Assembly (NCBI GenBank): GCA_040217795.1
Contig: JBEHWK010000007.1
Coordinates: 1 to 62,483 of the forward strand
DNA: 62,483 nucleotides
Direction: 5' to 3'
DNA from: Clostridium_T sp040217795
GTDB lineage: Bacteria; Bacillota; Clostridia; Clostridiales; Clostridiaceae
Shown: positions 33,473 to 43,938 of the stretch, one piece after another
Numbering within the stretch: position 1 is the first letter of the stretch
Layout: each line of letters opens with the position of its first letter
Program-made: the position numbers and the translations under genes
The notes under the pieces: model-generated
What the model was told of the DNA's origin: nothing
The model's input: only the letters and a program-made list of their open reading frames with translations
Databases searched by the model: none

Positions 33473-35155
33473 TTACTGATTCAGCAAATAAACTCGTGCT
33501 TCATATGGTTTTAATTCAAATTTTTCAATTTCTGTATTTTCAGCATCATAATTGCTTATTAAAAGCTCGCTTGATTTATAAACTATATTGTCTGGCAAAT
33601 CAAAACCAGCGGGCATTCCTGTAAAGTTACATATTACCAGCAGCTTTTTATCTTCAAGATTTCTTGTATATGCAAAAATTGATTCATGGTCTTTCAAAAT
33701 AAGTTCGTAAGAACCATATACAATTATTTCATGTTTTTTACGAAGTTCTATAAGCTTTTTATAATAATAAAATACAGAATCCTTGTCCTTTAAAGCTTTC
33801 TCCACGTTGATATACGGATAATTAAGATTCACATCTATCCAACTCTTTCCTTTAGAAAAACCTGCATTTTCAGAGGCATCCCACTGCATTGGAGTACGTG
33901 CATTGTCACGGCTCTTGGCATAAATTGATTCCATAAGTTCATGGATATTTTCCTCGTTTTCTTTAATATTTTCTCTATACATGTTCAAAGTTTCTATGTC
34001 CTTGTATTTTTCAATAGAATTGAATCTTACATTAGTCATTCCTATTTCTTCACCCTGATATATATAAGGGGTTCCCTGCATCATATGAAGAAGTGTGCCA
34101 AGCATTTTTGCAGATTCAACAGGATAGTTCTTATCATCTCCGAAGCGGGATACAATTCTAGGCTGATCATGATTATTCCAATATAGACTGTTCCAGCCAT
34201 TCCCATTCAGCTGTGTTTGCCACTTAGAAAGATTCTCTTTTAAATCCAGTAAAACAAGCGGTTTAAGATGCCACTTATTTGTATTGTTCTGTTCATCAAG
34301 GCTCATGTGTTCAAATTGGAATACCATATTCAGTTCTTTTCTGTCTTCAGCTGTATAAAGCTGAGCTTGTTCAGGTGTTACTCCCGGGCATTCTCCAACT
34401 GTCATAATATCATATTCAGATGATACCTCTTGATTCATTTCCTGAAGAAAATCATGCACTCTTGCACCATTAGGACTAAAATTTTTATGCATTATGCTTC
34501 TATTTTTATAATCTTCATATGATGAAAGGACTTCCTTTTTGGAAATCATATTTATTACATCCATACGGAAACCGTCTACACCTTTGTCCAGCCAGAATTT
34601 CATCATATTATAGACTTCCTGACGCAACTTTGGATTTTCCCAGTTTAGATCAGGCTGCTTTTTTGAGAACATGTGAAGATAATATTCTTCTGTGGTTTCA
34701 TCATATTCCCATGCAGATCCTCCAAAACATGCAGTCCAGTCAGTTGGTGCTTTTCCATCAATTCCCGGTCTCCATATATAGTAATCTCTATATGGATTAT
34801 CTTTTGATTTACGAGCCTCTTTAAACCAGCGGTGTTCATCTGATGAATGATTAACCACAAGATCCATAACAAGTTTTATATCTCTTTTATGCATTTCTTC
34901 AATAAGGAAATTCCAGTCTTCCATTGTGCCAAAGTCATCCATTATATCTTCATAATCACTTATATCATATCCATTATCATCATTAGGAGATTTATAAACA
35001 GGAGACAGCCACACTACATTTATTCCTAATTCTTTTAAGTAATCAAGTTTTGAAATAATTCCCTGGAGATCACCTATACCATCTCCATTACTATCCATAA
35101 AGCTTCTTGGATAGATTTGATAAACTACACTTTCTTTCCACCATGTTTTTGCCAT
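33473..35155 (-). CDS. malL: GH13 oligo-1,6-glucosidase / alpha-glucosidase
   Basis: 560 residues of glycoside hydrolase family 13, oligo-1,6-glucosidase type. It opens with WWKESVVYQIYPRSF and has DLVVNHSSDEH, the nucleophile in GFRMDVINM, the acid/base glutamate in TVGECPGV and the transition-state aspartate in NHDQPR. There is no signal peptide, so it acts in the cytoplasm on imported isomaltose-, maltose- or sucrose-type sugars. Trehalose-6-phosphate hydrolases share this architecture, so the exact substrate is open. It is divergent from an AraC regulator, its likely controller. No sugar transporter is adjacent. Confidence 0.88.
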   Translation of the reverse strand: MAKTWWKESVVYQIYPRSFMDSNGDGIGDLQGIISKLDYLKELGINVVWLSPVYKSPNDDNGYDISDYEDIMDDFGTMEDWNFLIEEMHKRDIKLVMDLVVNHSSDEHRWFKEARKSKDNPYRDYYIWRPGIDGKAPTDWTACFGGSAWEYDETTEEYYLHMFSKKQPDLNWENPKLRQEVYNMMKFWLDKGVDGFRMDVINMISKKEVLSSYEDYKNRSIMHKNFSPNGARVHDFLQEMNQEVSSEYDIMTVGECPGVTPEQAQLYTAEDRKELNMVFQFEHMSLDEQNNTNKWHLKPLVLLDLKENLSKWQTQLNGNGWNSLYWNNHDQPRIVSRFGDDKNYPVESAKMLGTLLHMMQGTPYIYQGEEIGMTNVRFNSIEKYKDIETLNMYRENIKENEENIHELMESIYAKSRDNARTPMQWDASENAGFSKGKSWIDVNLNYPYINVEKALKDKDSVFYYYKKLIELRKKHEIIVYGSYELILKDHESIFAYTRNLEDKKLLVICNFTGMPAGFDLPDNIVYKSSELLISNYDAENTEIEKFELKPYEARVYLLNQ

Positions 35156-35296
35156 TGCTTTTTCCTCATTTCTTTAGATTATTGAATTGATTATTGTACC
35201 AAGTTATAATAATATTATATTCTCATTTTTTTTATTAACTTGTGGAAATTTGTTTAAAAATAACACTATTTTCGCTAAATATTTGGAGGAATAAGT

Positions 35297-36175
35297 TTGG
35301 AAGATATAACTTTAAAAGAAAAAGCAAGGCATGGAAATTCAATGTTTCCATTGAATATTTACTCAATTCCGGACATTAATGGCACCTATTCTCTGTCTCA
35401 TCATTGGCACAATGAGATTGAAATAGTATACGTGGAGGAGGGAGAACTGATTTTTCAAATAGATACGCAGATAATGAGGTTGTCTCAGGGGGAGTGTATT
35501 TTTATAAACAGCGGACAGCTGCATTCAGCTTATGCATCAGACAATAAAGCTTCAATACATCATGCAATAGTCTTTGATGCTAATATGTTAAGCAGCTCAA
35601 TTTATGATTACTGTCAGAATAAATACATTGACCCCATATTAAATAAATCTATCAGGCTGCCATTATACATTGATTGCCAATGTTCCTGCGGGAAGAAAGT
35701 CCTTAATGAAATATTGGAGATAATTGATGCATACACATGTAAATTAAACGGATGGGAATTAGCTATAAAAGCTTCTCTCCTTAAACTTATTTCAATCCTT
35801 GCTGTTGAAGATAAGTTATTAAAGAAAGATATTTACCACTCAGTCTCAAAGGACTATAAAGTTGAGCTTATAAAGAAGGTTCTTAATTTTATACATAACA
35901 ATTACAGACAAAAAATATATGTCCACGAGTTAGCTCAGGAGATTAACTTAAACACTCAATATTTCTGCAAATTATTTAAATCTGTTATAGGTAAAACTCC
36001 TGTGGAATATATTAATCATTATAGAGTGGAACAAGCAGCTAAAATACTTCAGACCGGAAACAGTAAGATCATAGAAACCTGCTATTCAGTTGGTTTTGAT
36101 AACTTCAGTTATTTTATAAAAAAATTTAAGGAGTACAAAAATTGCACTCCTTTACAGTATAAAAGAAATATATAA
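35297..36175 (+). CDS. AraC family transcriptional regulator
   Basis: 292 residues. The N-terminal half is a cupin-like sugar-binding domain (HHWHNEIEIVYVEEGEL, then INSGQLHSAYA). The C-terminal 100 residues hold two helix-turn-helix units of the AraC/XylS type (VHELAQEINLNTQYFCKLFK, then VGFDNFSYFIKKFKEYKNCTP). It starts at TTG with TGGAGGAATAAG upstream. Being divergent from the glucosidase gene, it most likely activates it in response to a sugar. Confidence 0.9.
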   Translation: MEDITLKEKARHGNSMFPLNIYSIPDINGTYSLSHHWHNEIEIVYVEEGELIFQIDTQIMRLSQGECIFINSGQLHSAYASDNKASIHHAIVFDANMLSSSIYDYCQNKYIDPILNKSIRLPLYIDCQCSCGKKVLNEILEIIDAYTCKLNGWELAIKASLLKLISILAVEDKLLKKDIYHSVSKDYKVELIKKVLNFIHNNYRQKIYVHELAQEINLNTQYFCKLFKSVIGKTPVEYINHYRVEQAAKILQTGNSKIIETCYSVGFDNFSYFIKKFKEYKNCTPLQYKRNI

Positions 36176-36287
36176 CTTAACCTGAATTCTCCTGTTTATT
36201 AATATAAAATTATAGTTTTTTCTTCTAAAATATAAAACAGAACTATAAAATTAATAGATATACAAAATTATAGATGGGAGAATAAAT

Positions 36288-37100
36288 ATGATATCTGCTC
36301 AAGTTCAAATTTCATTTTTAATTACACTTCTGGCAGGCCTTTCAACTTGTATTGGTTCTGTTGCAGTAATAATTAAACGAAATATAGGAGATATTTACTT
36401 ATCAATATCTCTTGCATTTTCGGCAGGGGTAATGGTATTCGTATCCTTCAATGAGATACTTCCTGAAGGTAAAAGAATTATGGCTTCAGGTTATGGAGCG
36501 AATCAAGGACCCCTTTTTGCGTATGGCTTGTTCTTCTTAGGGATAATTCTGACCGCGTTTATAGATAAGCTTGTGCCTGTTCCGCAAAATCCTCATGAAC
36601 TTTCAATTACCCGCCAGCAGCGTACTTTACATATGGACAAGATTAGAAGAAATAAACTTAAACGAATGGGGCTATTCACTGCGGTGGTAATAATGCTTCA
36701 TAATTTTCCGGAAGGTATAGCTACCTTCATGACTTCTATGAACGATATTAAATTAGGATTCCCAATTGCCATTGCAGTTGCACTTCACAATATTCCTGAA
36801 GGAATCGTTGTTTCAGTTCCGATTTTTTGTGCAACAGGAAGTAAGTGGCGGGCATTTAAGTTAGCGGCAATTTCCGGCTTGGCTGAACCTTTGGGAGCTT
36901 TGCTGACCTACCTTATTCTCATGCCCTATTTTAGTGAAATGATGTATGGAGCGGTTATGTCAGTTGTGGCAGGAATAATGGTCTATATTTCCTTCGATGA
37001 GCTTCTGCCATCTGCCCAGGAGTATGGGGAACACCATATTGCAATCTGGTCCTTAATCGCGGGTATGCTCGCAATGGCAATTTCACTGGTAATAATATAA
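36288..37100 (+). CDS. ZIP family metal transporter
   Basis: 270 residues, mostly hydrophobic with eight predicted membrane segments. The two metal-binding motifs of the ZupT/ZIP group are clear: HNFPEGIATF and HNIPEGIVVSVPI. It imports zinc or other divalent metals into the cytoplasm. A charged loop (QQRTLHMDKIRRNKLKR) lies between segments 3 and 4. The ATG follows ATGGGAGAATAA. It is monocistronic with a terminator after it. No metalloregulator box is apparent. Confidence 0.9.
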   Translation: MISAQVQISFLITLLAGLSTCIGSVAVIIKRNIGDIYLSISLAFSAGVMVFVSFNEILPEGKRIMASGYGANQGPLFAYGLFFLGIILTAFIDKLVPVPQNPHELSITRQQRTLHMDKIRRNKLKRMGLFTAVVIMLHNFPEGIATFMTSMNDIKLGFPIAIAVALHNIPEGIVVSVPIFCATGSKWRAFKLAAISGLAEPLGALLTYLILMPYFSEMMYGAVMSVVAGIMVYISFDELLPSAQEYGEHHIAIWSLIAGMLAMAISLVII

Positions 37101-37137
37101 GTCAGAGATAACCTTATCTTAACTGGCTTCAAGATTA

Positions 37138-37172
37138 ACAAAAAACGCACCCTGTCAATCGGATGCGTTTTT
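37138..37172. terminator. Bidirectional terminator
   Basis: AAAAACGCA pairs with TGCGTTTTT (about 37140-37171), between the converging ZIP and pyc genes. Confidence 0.85.
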
Positions 37173-37191
37173 ATAAATTTCATAAGGAAAA

Positions 37192-40100
37192 TTATTTTAA
37201 AGTCAATAATAATTCTCCTGCTTTTACCTGCTGCCCTTCTTTTGCAATAATTGAAGCCACTGTACCTGATATTGAAGTTGTTACTTTTGCTTCCATCTTC
37301 ATGGCTTCAACGATAATCACTGCTTCATTTTCCTCTACATTATCTCCTTCAGCTACAAGCACGGATAATATTGTTCCAGGAATTGGTGATCCTATTTCCT
37401 TTGAATTTTCAGGATCTGCCATTTCAATAGCAGCTACTTCCTGAACATTGTTGTTGTTTTTATCTTTTATCTTAATTTCTCTGCGGTATCCATCAGCTTC
37501 AAATACCAGGACTTTATTACCTTCAGCATCCAGTCTTCCGATTTGAAGAAGCTTAATCATATGTGTTTTTCCGTCTGCAACTTCCGCTTCACAGATTTCC
37601 CCTTCACTGAGACCGTGGAAGAATACATCACTTCCTATTCTGCTTAAATCGCCGAATTCACTTTTGTATTTCAGGTATCCTTCAAAAACATCCGGATAAA
37701 GGGCATAACTTAAGATATCCTTGTTAGTAGGATTAATCTTGAATTTTTCTTCAAGATGTTTTTTGATTTCATCAAAGTTTTCATCCGGAAGCAATTCTCC
37801 TGCTCTGCAGGTAATAGGCTTTTCGCCCTTAAGAACTAAATTCTGAAGCTTTTCAGGGAATCCTCCCATAGGCTGACCCATCATTCCTTTAAAGTAAGAA
37901 ACTACTGAATCAGGGAATGATAAGTTTGCCCCTTTAGTATATATGTTTTCAGGAGTAAGATCGTTTTGGACCATGAATATGGCAAAGTCACCAACCATCT
38001 TGGAAGAAGGAGTTACTTTAACGATGTCGCCTACCATATCATTAACTACTTTGTACATTTCTTTAATTTCATTAAACTTGTGTCCAAGTCCGAAGCTTTC
38101 AACCTGAGGCTTTAAGTTTGAATACTGACCTCCTGGAATCTCATAAACATAGATTTCAGCTGACCCGGATTTAAGATCAGACTCGAAGTCGCTATATACC
38201 GGTCTTACAGCATCCCAGTAGTCTGATATCTTCTGAATTCCCTTAAGGTCTATTCCTGTATCTCTGTCCGTATTCTTAAGAGCTGCTACAACAGAGTTCA
38301 AGGCTGGCTGGCTTGTAAGGCCTGACATACTGTTGAATGCAGTATCTACAATATCAACTCCTGCTTCTGTCGCCATCAATACTGTAGCAACACCGTTTCC
38401 TGTTGTATCATGTGTATGAAGGTGAATTGGCAGGCTGATTTCCTGTTTCAGTGCACTGATTAACTTATATGCAGCATGTGGCTTCAATAAAGCGGACATA
38501 TCTTTTATTCCTAAAATATGTGCTCCGGTCTTTTCAATTTCCTTTGCAAGTTTTATGTAGTAATCAAGATTGTATTTGTCTTTGGCATTATTAAGGATAT
38601 CCCCTGTATAGCAGATAGAAGCTTCAGCAACTTTCCCGTTTTTAAGAACTTCTTCAATGGAAAACTCCATTCCTTTAAGCCAGTTCAATGAGTCAAAGAT
38701 TCTGAACACATCAATACCGCTGTTTGCAGATTCTTTGATGAATTCGCGTATTACATTATCAGGATAGTTTTTATATCCTACACCATTTGCTCCACGAATA
38801 AGCATCTGGAAAAGAACATTTGGTATTCTTTTTCTAAGTTCGGCAAGTCTTTCCCATGGTGATTCGTGTAAGAAACGGTATGAAACATCAAAAGTAGCCC
38901 CGCCCCACATTTCCAGAGAGAATAAGTCATTTCCATGAACTGATGTGGCATCTGCTATCTTCAGCATATCTCTTGTTCTTAATCTTGTAGCCATCAATGA
39001 TTGATGTGCATCTCTCATTGTAGTGTCAGTGAGAAGTAATTTATTTTGAGATTTAATCCAATTTACAAGTCCTTCAGGTCCTTGACTATCTAAAATCTGT
39101 TTAGTGCCTGTTAAGATTTCTGGTTTTTGTACCTTTGGAACAACAGGAACGTCATATTGCTTTTTTTCTCCTCTTGTTTCATTTACTACTTTTTCTCCGA
39201 TGAATTTTAGCAACCTGCTTTCCTCATCAGCTTTAGGAACAATTGAAAATAATTCAGGATTTTCTTCAATAAAACCTGTATGGCATTCTCCCTTTAAGAA
39301 AGTAGGATGTTTTAAAACATTAATCAGGAAGCCTATATTTGTTTTAACTCCTGTAATTGTTGTTTCTTCAATGGCACGGGTGGTCTTCTTAACGGCATCT
39401 TCAAATGTTCTTGCCCATGATATATTTTTAACCAAAAGACTGTCATAATATGGACTTATAACAGCTCCTGCAAAACCATTTCCTCCGTCCAATCTGATTC
39501 CGTAACCAGAACTAGTTCTGTATATGTCTATTTTCCCTGTATCAGGCGCAAAATTATTTGAAGGATCTTCAGTTGTAATTCTGCATTGAATTGAGAAGCC
39601 TCTAGGCTTGATATCTTCCTGTGAATATAATCCTATTTCAGGAGAATTCAAGGCATATCCTTCTGCTATCATGATTTGGCTTTGAACTATATCAATACCT
39701 GTTGTCATTTCTGTTACAGTATGCTCAACCTGAATTCTTGGATTCATTTCTATAAAATAATGATTTCCATGCATATCCACTAAAAATTCAAGTGTTCCGG
39801 CACCTCTGTAATTTACATGCTTAGCTATCTTTAAAGCATCATTGCAGATTTCAGCTCTTTTTTCTTCTGAAAGTGAGAAAGCAGGAGTGAATTCTACAAC
39901 TTTTTGATGTCTTCTTTGTATAGAACAGTCTCTTTCATGCAGATGTACAACGTTTCCGAATTTATCCCCAAGAACCTGTACTTCTATATGTTTAGGCTTT
40001 TCAAGATATTTTTCCATAAACATAAGATCGTTTCCAAATGCTTTTTTAGCCTCATTTTTTGCACTGCTGAAGGCTGATTCAACTTCTTCTTCACTGCGGA

Positions 40101-40620
40101 CAATTCTCATACCTCTGCCCCCGCCGCCTGCAGCAGCTTTCAGAATTATTGGATATCCACATTCAAGTGCGAATTTTTTCACAACTTCTACAGAATCAAT
40201 ACCTTCCTCATATCCTGGAATTGTTGGTACTCCTACTTCCTTTGCAACAACTTTAGATTTGATTTTATCTCCAAGTCTATCCATCATTTCAGCAGTAGGT
40301 CCTATAAATTCAATACCAGCTTCTTCGCATTTTTGAGCGAATTCAGGATTTTCAGACAGGAATCCGTATCCAGGATGGATAGCATCAACTCCTTTTTTTA
40401 ATGCAAGTTTAATGATTTCATCAATATTCAGGTAAGCTTCAACCGGGCTTTTATTTACTCCAATCAAATAAGCTTCATCTGCTTTTGAGCGGAATAAAGA
40501 ATATTTATCTTCATTTGAATAAATTGCAACAGTTCTGATTCCAAGCTCATGACATGCTCTGAAAACTCTGATTGCAATTTCACCCCTGTTAGCCACCAAT
40601 ACTCTTTTAAATTTTCTCAT
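37192..40620 (-). CDS. pyc: Pyruvate carboxylase
   Basis: 1142 residues from the ATG at 40620, which has AAAGGGGGCAAAT upstream; the open frame extends further but without a binding site. Domains run in the usual order. Biotin carboxylase spans 1-450 (GGGGRGM, EMNPRIQVEH). The carboxyltransferase starts near 530 (TTMRDAHQSLMATRLRT, with the metal histidines in HLHTHDT). A PYC-OADA region follows, then the biotinyl domain with VEAMKMEAKV near the C-terminus. It makes oxaloacetate from pyruvate, bicarbonate and ATP, feeding amino-acid synthesis and gluconeogenesis. A monocistronic gene. Confidence 0.98.
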   Translation of the reverse strand: MRKFKRVLVANRGEIAIRVFRACHELGIRTVAIYSNEDKYSLFRSKADEAYLIGVNKSPVEAYLNIDEIIKLALKKGVDAIHPGYGFLSENPEFAQKCEEAGIEFIGPTAEMMDRLGDKIKSKVVAKEVGVPTIPGYEEGIDSVEVVKKFALECGYPIILKAAAGGGGRGMRIVRSEEEVESAFSSAKNEAKKAFGNDLMFMEKYLEKPKHIEVQVLGDKFGNVVHLHERDCSIQRRHQKVVEFTPAFSLSEEKRAEICNDALKIAKHVNYRGAGTLEFLVDMHGNHYFIEMNPRIQVEHTVTEMTTGIDIVQSQIMIAEGYALNSPEIGLYSQEDIKPRGFSIQCRITTEDPSNNFAPDTGKIDIYRTSSGYGIRLDGGNGFAGAVISPYYDSLLVKNISWARTFEDAVKKTTRAIEETTITGVKTNIGFLINVLKHPTFLKGECHTGFIEENPELFSIVPKADEESRLLKFIGEKVVNETRGEKKQYDVPVVPKVQKPEILTGTKQILDSQGPEGLVNWIKSQNKLLLTDTTMRDAHQSLMATRLRTRDMLKIADATSVHGNDLFSLEMWGGATFDVSYRFLHESPWERLAELRKRIPNVLFQMLIRGANGVGYKNYPDNVIREFIKESANSGIDVFRIFDSLNWLKGMEFSIEEVLKNGKVAEASICYTGDILNNAKDKYNLDYYIKLAKEIEKTGAHILGIKDMSALLKPHAAYKLISALKQEISLPIHLHTHDTTGNGVATVLMATEAGVDIVDTAFNSMSGLTSQPALNSVVAALKNTDRDTGIDLKGIQKISDYWDAVRPVYSDFESDLKSGSAEIYVYEIPGGQYSNLKPQVESFGLGHKFNEIKEMYKVVNDMVGDIVKVTPSSKMVGDFAIFMVQNDLTPENIYTKGANLSFPDSVVSYFKGMMGQPMGGFPEKLQNLVLKGEKPITCRAGELLPDENFDEIKKHLEEKFKINPTNKDILSYALYPDVFEGYLKYKSEFGDLSRIGSDVFFHGLSEGEICEAEVADGKTHMIKLLQIGRLDAEGNKVLVFEADGYRREIKIKDKNNNNVQEVAAIEMADPENSKEIGSPIPGTILSVLVAEGDNVEENEAVIIVEAMKMEAKVTTSISGTVASIIAKEGQQVKAGELLLTLK

Positions 40621-40745
40621 TGATTTGCCCCCTTTGTTTTCATAGAAACATATATAGTTTCCTTTAGTCGCTATTACTAGGATACTGTATTTTTCAGACA
40701 AATGCAATATTTTATATAACTGATATTCACTTATTCAAAACCAAA

Positions 40746-40783
40746 GATGACTGTTTGTGTTTTTTTAAACACAAACAGTCATC
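40746..40783 (-). terminator. Terminator between the glcD-type gene and pyc
   Basis: GATGACTGTTTGTGTTT (40746-40762) is the perfect complement of AAACACAAACAGTCATC (40767-40783). It closes the aminotransferase-metQNI-glcD operon on the minus strand. Confidence 0.85.
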
Positions 40784-40806
40784 CCATAATTTCAATATTA
40801 CTCTAT

Positions 40807-42180
40807 TCAACTGTATAGTATGTTTGGATTCAAGATGCCTTTCGGATCAAAAGCTTTTTTTATTTTTCTCATGTACTCTATATTTATTCTGTCAGTTACC
40901 TGAAAAAAATATGATTTCTTATTCAATCCTATACCATGTTCTCCTGATGGAAGTCCTTGGAGCTGCTTCCCCTTTGCATAGAGATCACTTAGCAGAAGAT
41001 GTGACTTTTCAATCCATTCTTCTTTTTTCATTCCATTTCTCAGAACACACAGATGTATATTTCCATCACCTGCATGCCCAAAACTTATTATTTTGATTCC
41101 ATATTTCTTATCTAGTTTTTTTGTGTGGCTGATAAACTCTGCTGTTTTATTTATCGGAACAGTAATATCTATTGGTTCCTGCTCTGAAACAGATTCCACA
41201 GCTGTAACTAACGCTCCCCGTATCTGCCAGGTTTTATCGATGTCTTCTTTTTTATCAAGGATGATAAAATCAACAGCCCCTCCTGATAAAGCTGCTTCTT
41301 TAGCTTTATGGCAAGCTGCAAGTATTTCTGATTCCTCATCTCCGTCAAAGGTCAACAGAAGATAGGCTTTTCCTCTTTTATCAGGGAACTCAAGATTAAG
41401 GTATTTTTCAGCATTTTCAATAACCTCTCTTTCAATAAATTCAACTGCTGTAGGGTTTATATTTTTCTTGATTATCTTTATTACAGAATCTATGCTCTCT
41501 TGCAGTGAGTTGAAAGGTATCAGGACACTTATTGATTTATGTGGCTTAGGAATAAGCTTTAATACAGCTTTAGTGACAATTCCCAAGGTTCCCTCAGAGC
41601 CGATTATCAAATCTTTTAGTGCTAATCCGGAACTGTCTTTTATCGTCTTTCCTCCAAGTTTTATTATTTCACCGTCAGCAAGAACAACCTCCAGGCCCCT
41701 GACATAATCTCTTGTCACTCCATATTTCACAGCCCTCATACCTCCGGCGTTTGTGTTTATGTTGCCTCCTATTGAAGCCTCTTTTTCACCAGGGTCTGGA
41801 GGATAAAAAAGTCCTCTTTCTTCAACGAATGCCTGAAGGTTTTTAAGCAATACCCCGGGTTCTGCAGTAATTGTAAGATTATCTTCATCAAGTTCTGTTA
41901 TTTGATCCATCAGGGACACATCCAGAATAATTCCTCCTGTAGTTGAAATGGTAGCTCCAACTAATCCTGTTCCGGCTCCGCGAGGTGTTACATGAATATT
42001 GTTTATGTAAGCAAATTTCATAACTGAACTCACTTCTTCTGTTGTCAGAGGGAAAACAAGAGCATCTGCATTAGATTTTGCCCTCTTAAGCCCATCTGTT
42101 AAATATTTTTCATCTATATCTTTTCCAAGTTTTACTCGTTCATTGTCATTTATAATATCAAACAAAATATCATAACTCAA
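40807..42180 (-). CDS. glcD: FAD-linked 2-hydroxyacid dehydrogenase, GlcD type
   Basis: 457 residues. The FAD-binding PCMH domain contains PRGAGTGLVGATI, PPDPGE and GGNINTNAGGMRAVKYG, and the C-terminal cap has GHAGDGNIHL and GEHGIGLNK. Such enzymes oxidise D-lactate, glycolate or other D-2-hydroxy acids to 2-oxo acids. Clostridial relatives may pair with electron-transfer flavoproteins, but no etf genes are here. It starts at TTG with GGTGGTGAG upstream, 22 bp after metI, and is the last gene of the amino-acid operon, hinting at action on a 2-hydroxy acid derived from an imported amino acid. Confidence 0.9.
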   Translation of the reverse strand: MSYDILFDIINDNERVKLGKDIDEKYLTDGLKRAKSNADALVFPLTTEEVSSVMKFAYINNIHVTPRGAGTGLVGATISTTGGIILDVSLMDQITELDEDNLTITAEPGVLLKNLQAFVEERGLFYPPDPGEKEASIGGNINTNAGGMRAVKYGVTRDYVRGLEVVLADGEIIKLGGKTIKDSSGLALKDLIIGSEGTLGIVTKAVLKLIPKPHKSISVLIPFNSLQESIDSVIKIIKKNINPTAVEFIEREVIENAEKYLNLEFPDKRGKAYLLLTFDGDEESEILAACHKAKEAALSGGAVDFIILDKKEDIDKTWQIRGALVTAVESVSEQEPIDITVPINKTAEFISHTKKLDKKYGIKIISFGHAGDGNIHLCVLRNGMKKEEWIEKSHLLLSDLYAKGKQLQGLPSGEHGIGLNKKSYFFQVTDRINIEYMRKIKKAFDPKGILNPNILYS

Positions 42181-42202
42181 AAATGCTCACCACCCTATAC
42201 CA

Positions 42203-42865
42203 TTATCTTTTGGAAAATTTCACTGCCAGTTTATCGCCTGCAAATTGTATTCCCTGAACCAATAGCACCAAAATCAGCACTGTTGCAGCCATAACACCTG
42301 TTTCATACCTGTAGTATCCAAATCTTATAGCCAGGTCTCCAATTCCACCTCCACCTACTATTCCGGCCATAGCAGAATACCCGATGAGACTTACAAGAGT
42401 TACAGTCACACCCCTGATTAAACCTGGAAGTGCTTCTACAATCAGCACGTCCTTCAGTATCAGCCCAAGTTTTGCTCCAGACGCTATTGCAGCTTCCAGG
42501 ACACCCTTATCCACTTCACTGAAGGCCCCTTCTGCAAGCCTTGCAAAAAAAGCAATTGACGCTATAGAAAGAGGGACTGCAGCAGCTTCAGGTCCAATGC
42601 TGGTGCCCACTAATTTTTTGGTAAAAGGTATCAAAAGGACCAAAAGTATTACAAATGGTAAGGAACGAACTACATTCACAAGTAAACCTACTGTACTATT
42701 GATGATTTTATTTTTTAAAAACAGCTGATTGGATGTCAGATACAGAATTAATCCAATGAAACTGCCCACAGTTATAGATAAAAATATTGCACTGCCTATC
42801 ATACTCAGAGTATCAAGAGTTGATTTCCCTAATTCATTCTTTAATATTTCAAGAGTCTCAGCCAA
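42203..42865 (-). CDS. metI: Methionine ABC transporter permease MetI
   Basis: 220 residues with five or six membrane segments and the EAA-type loop EAAIASGAKLGLILKDVLIVEALPG. I start at TTG (42865), which has AGAGGTGGGGAATA upstream and overlaps the end of metN by eight bases. A longer open frame to 42916 runs inside metN. It forms the membrane channel of the MetNIQ importer for methionine and related compounds. Confidence 0.93.
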   Translation of the reverse strand: MAETLEILKNELGKSTLDTLSMIGSAIFLSITVGSFIGLILYLTSNQLFLKNKIINSTVGLLVNVVRSLPFVILLVLLIPFTKKLVGTSIGPEAAAVPLSIASIAFFARLAEGAFSEVDKGVLEAAIASGAKLGLILKDVLIVEALPGLIRGVTVTLVSLIGYSAMAGIVGGGGIGDLAIRFGYYRYETGVMAATVLILVLLVQGIQFAGDKLAVKFSKR

Positions 42866-43895
42866 TATTCCCCACCTCTTTCCTATAATCATAAATTTCT
42901 TCTGAAGCTGATACATTTCTTCTTAAATAATCTTTAGCCTTTTCAACCTGATCAGGTTTTCCGGTGATACTAACAATTAGGGTTCCTAATGGTTTTTCAT
43001 TGATATAGTCTATCTTCCCGTGTATAATGCTGATCCCAACATTAAATTTTTTTGAAGCAGATGATATTACCGGATCTGCGCTCCTGCTTCCTTTATAATA
43101 TAATCTAACTATAATGCCCTTAGTGAGGATTCTGTTTAATGATTCAGGTAGCTCAATATTTAAATTTTTGCTGATCAGAGACTTGGTCACCTCATCCTTT
43201 GGATTTGAGAAAATAGAATATATATCATTTACTTCAACTATTTCCCCTTTATTCATTACTGCAACCCTATGGAACAGCTTTTTCGCTGCCTCAATTTCAT
43301 GAGTTATAAAAACAATGGTTATTCCATATTTTTTATTTATATCTCTGAGAAGATTTAATATTTCATCAGTATTTTCCAAATCCAAGGCCGAAGTGGCTTC
43401 ATCGCACAAAAGTATTTCAGGATTGTTTGCCAAAGCTCTGGCTATCCCTACTCTTTGCTTTTGTCCTCCGCTTAAATTTGCAGGATAAAAATTTGCCTTA
43501 TCTTCTAAATCAACGAGTTTAAGGAGTTCATAAACTCTTTCACTTCTCTTTTCTAAGGAATAATTATCAGCCTTTAAGACAAATTCTATGTTTTCATAAA
43601 CAGTTTTTCCGCTTATTAAATTAAAGTGTTGAAATATCATTCCTATTTTCAATCTTACTTTTCTGAGGGATTCACCTTTTAAATAGGTAATCTCCTCCCC
43701 ATTTATGAGCACATTTCCCACTGTGGGCTTTTGAAGAAGATTTACTGTCCTTATCAAGGTACTTTTCCCGGCACCGCTTAAACCGACTATACCAAAAATT
43801 ACGCCTTTGTTGATTTTAAGATTGATATTTTTTATAGCTTCCACCTTGTTACCTTTTTCATTAAAAGTTACCCCGATATCCTTTAATTCTATCAA
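42858..43895 (-). CDS. metN: Methionine ABC transporter ATP-binding protein MetN
   Basis: 345 residues. The ATPase domain (1-240) has Walker A GLSGAGKST, signature LSGGQKQRVGIARALA and Walker B EILLCDEATSALD. The C-terminal NIL domain (about 265-340) is an ACT-like regulatory unit that in characterised MetN binds methionine and inhibits transport when the cell is full. It energises methionine import with MetI and MetQ and lies between their genes. Confidence 0.95.
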   Translation of the reverse strand: MIELKDIGVTFNEKGNKVEAIKNINLKINKGVIFGIVGLSGAGKSTLIRTVNLLQKPTVGNVLINGEEITYLKGESLRKVRLKIGMIFQHFNLISGKTVYENIEFVLKADNYSLEKRSERVYELLKLVDLEDKANFYPANLSGGQKQRVGIARALANNPEILLCDEATSALDLENTDEILNLLRDINKKYGITIVFITHEIEAAKKLFHRVAVMNKGEIVEVNDIYSIFSNPKDEVTKSLISKNLNIELPESLNRILTKGIIVRLYYKGSRSADPVISSASKKFNVGISIIHGKIDYINEKPLGTLIVSITGKPDQVEKAKDYLRRNVSASEEIYDYRKEVGNIG

Positions 43896-43938
43896 CTTTC
43901 TCAGCCCCCTTTTATATCGATGCTTCTACAGAGTCATT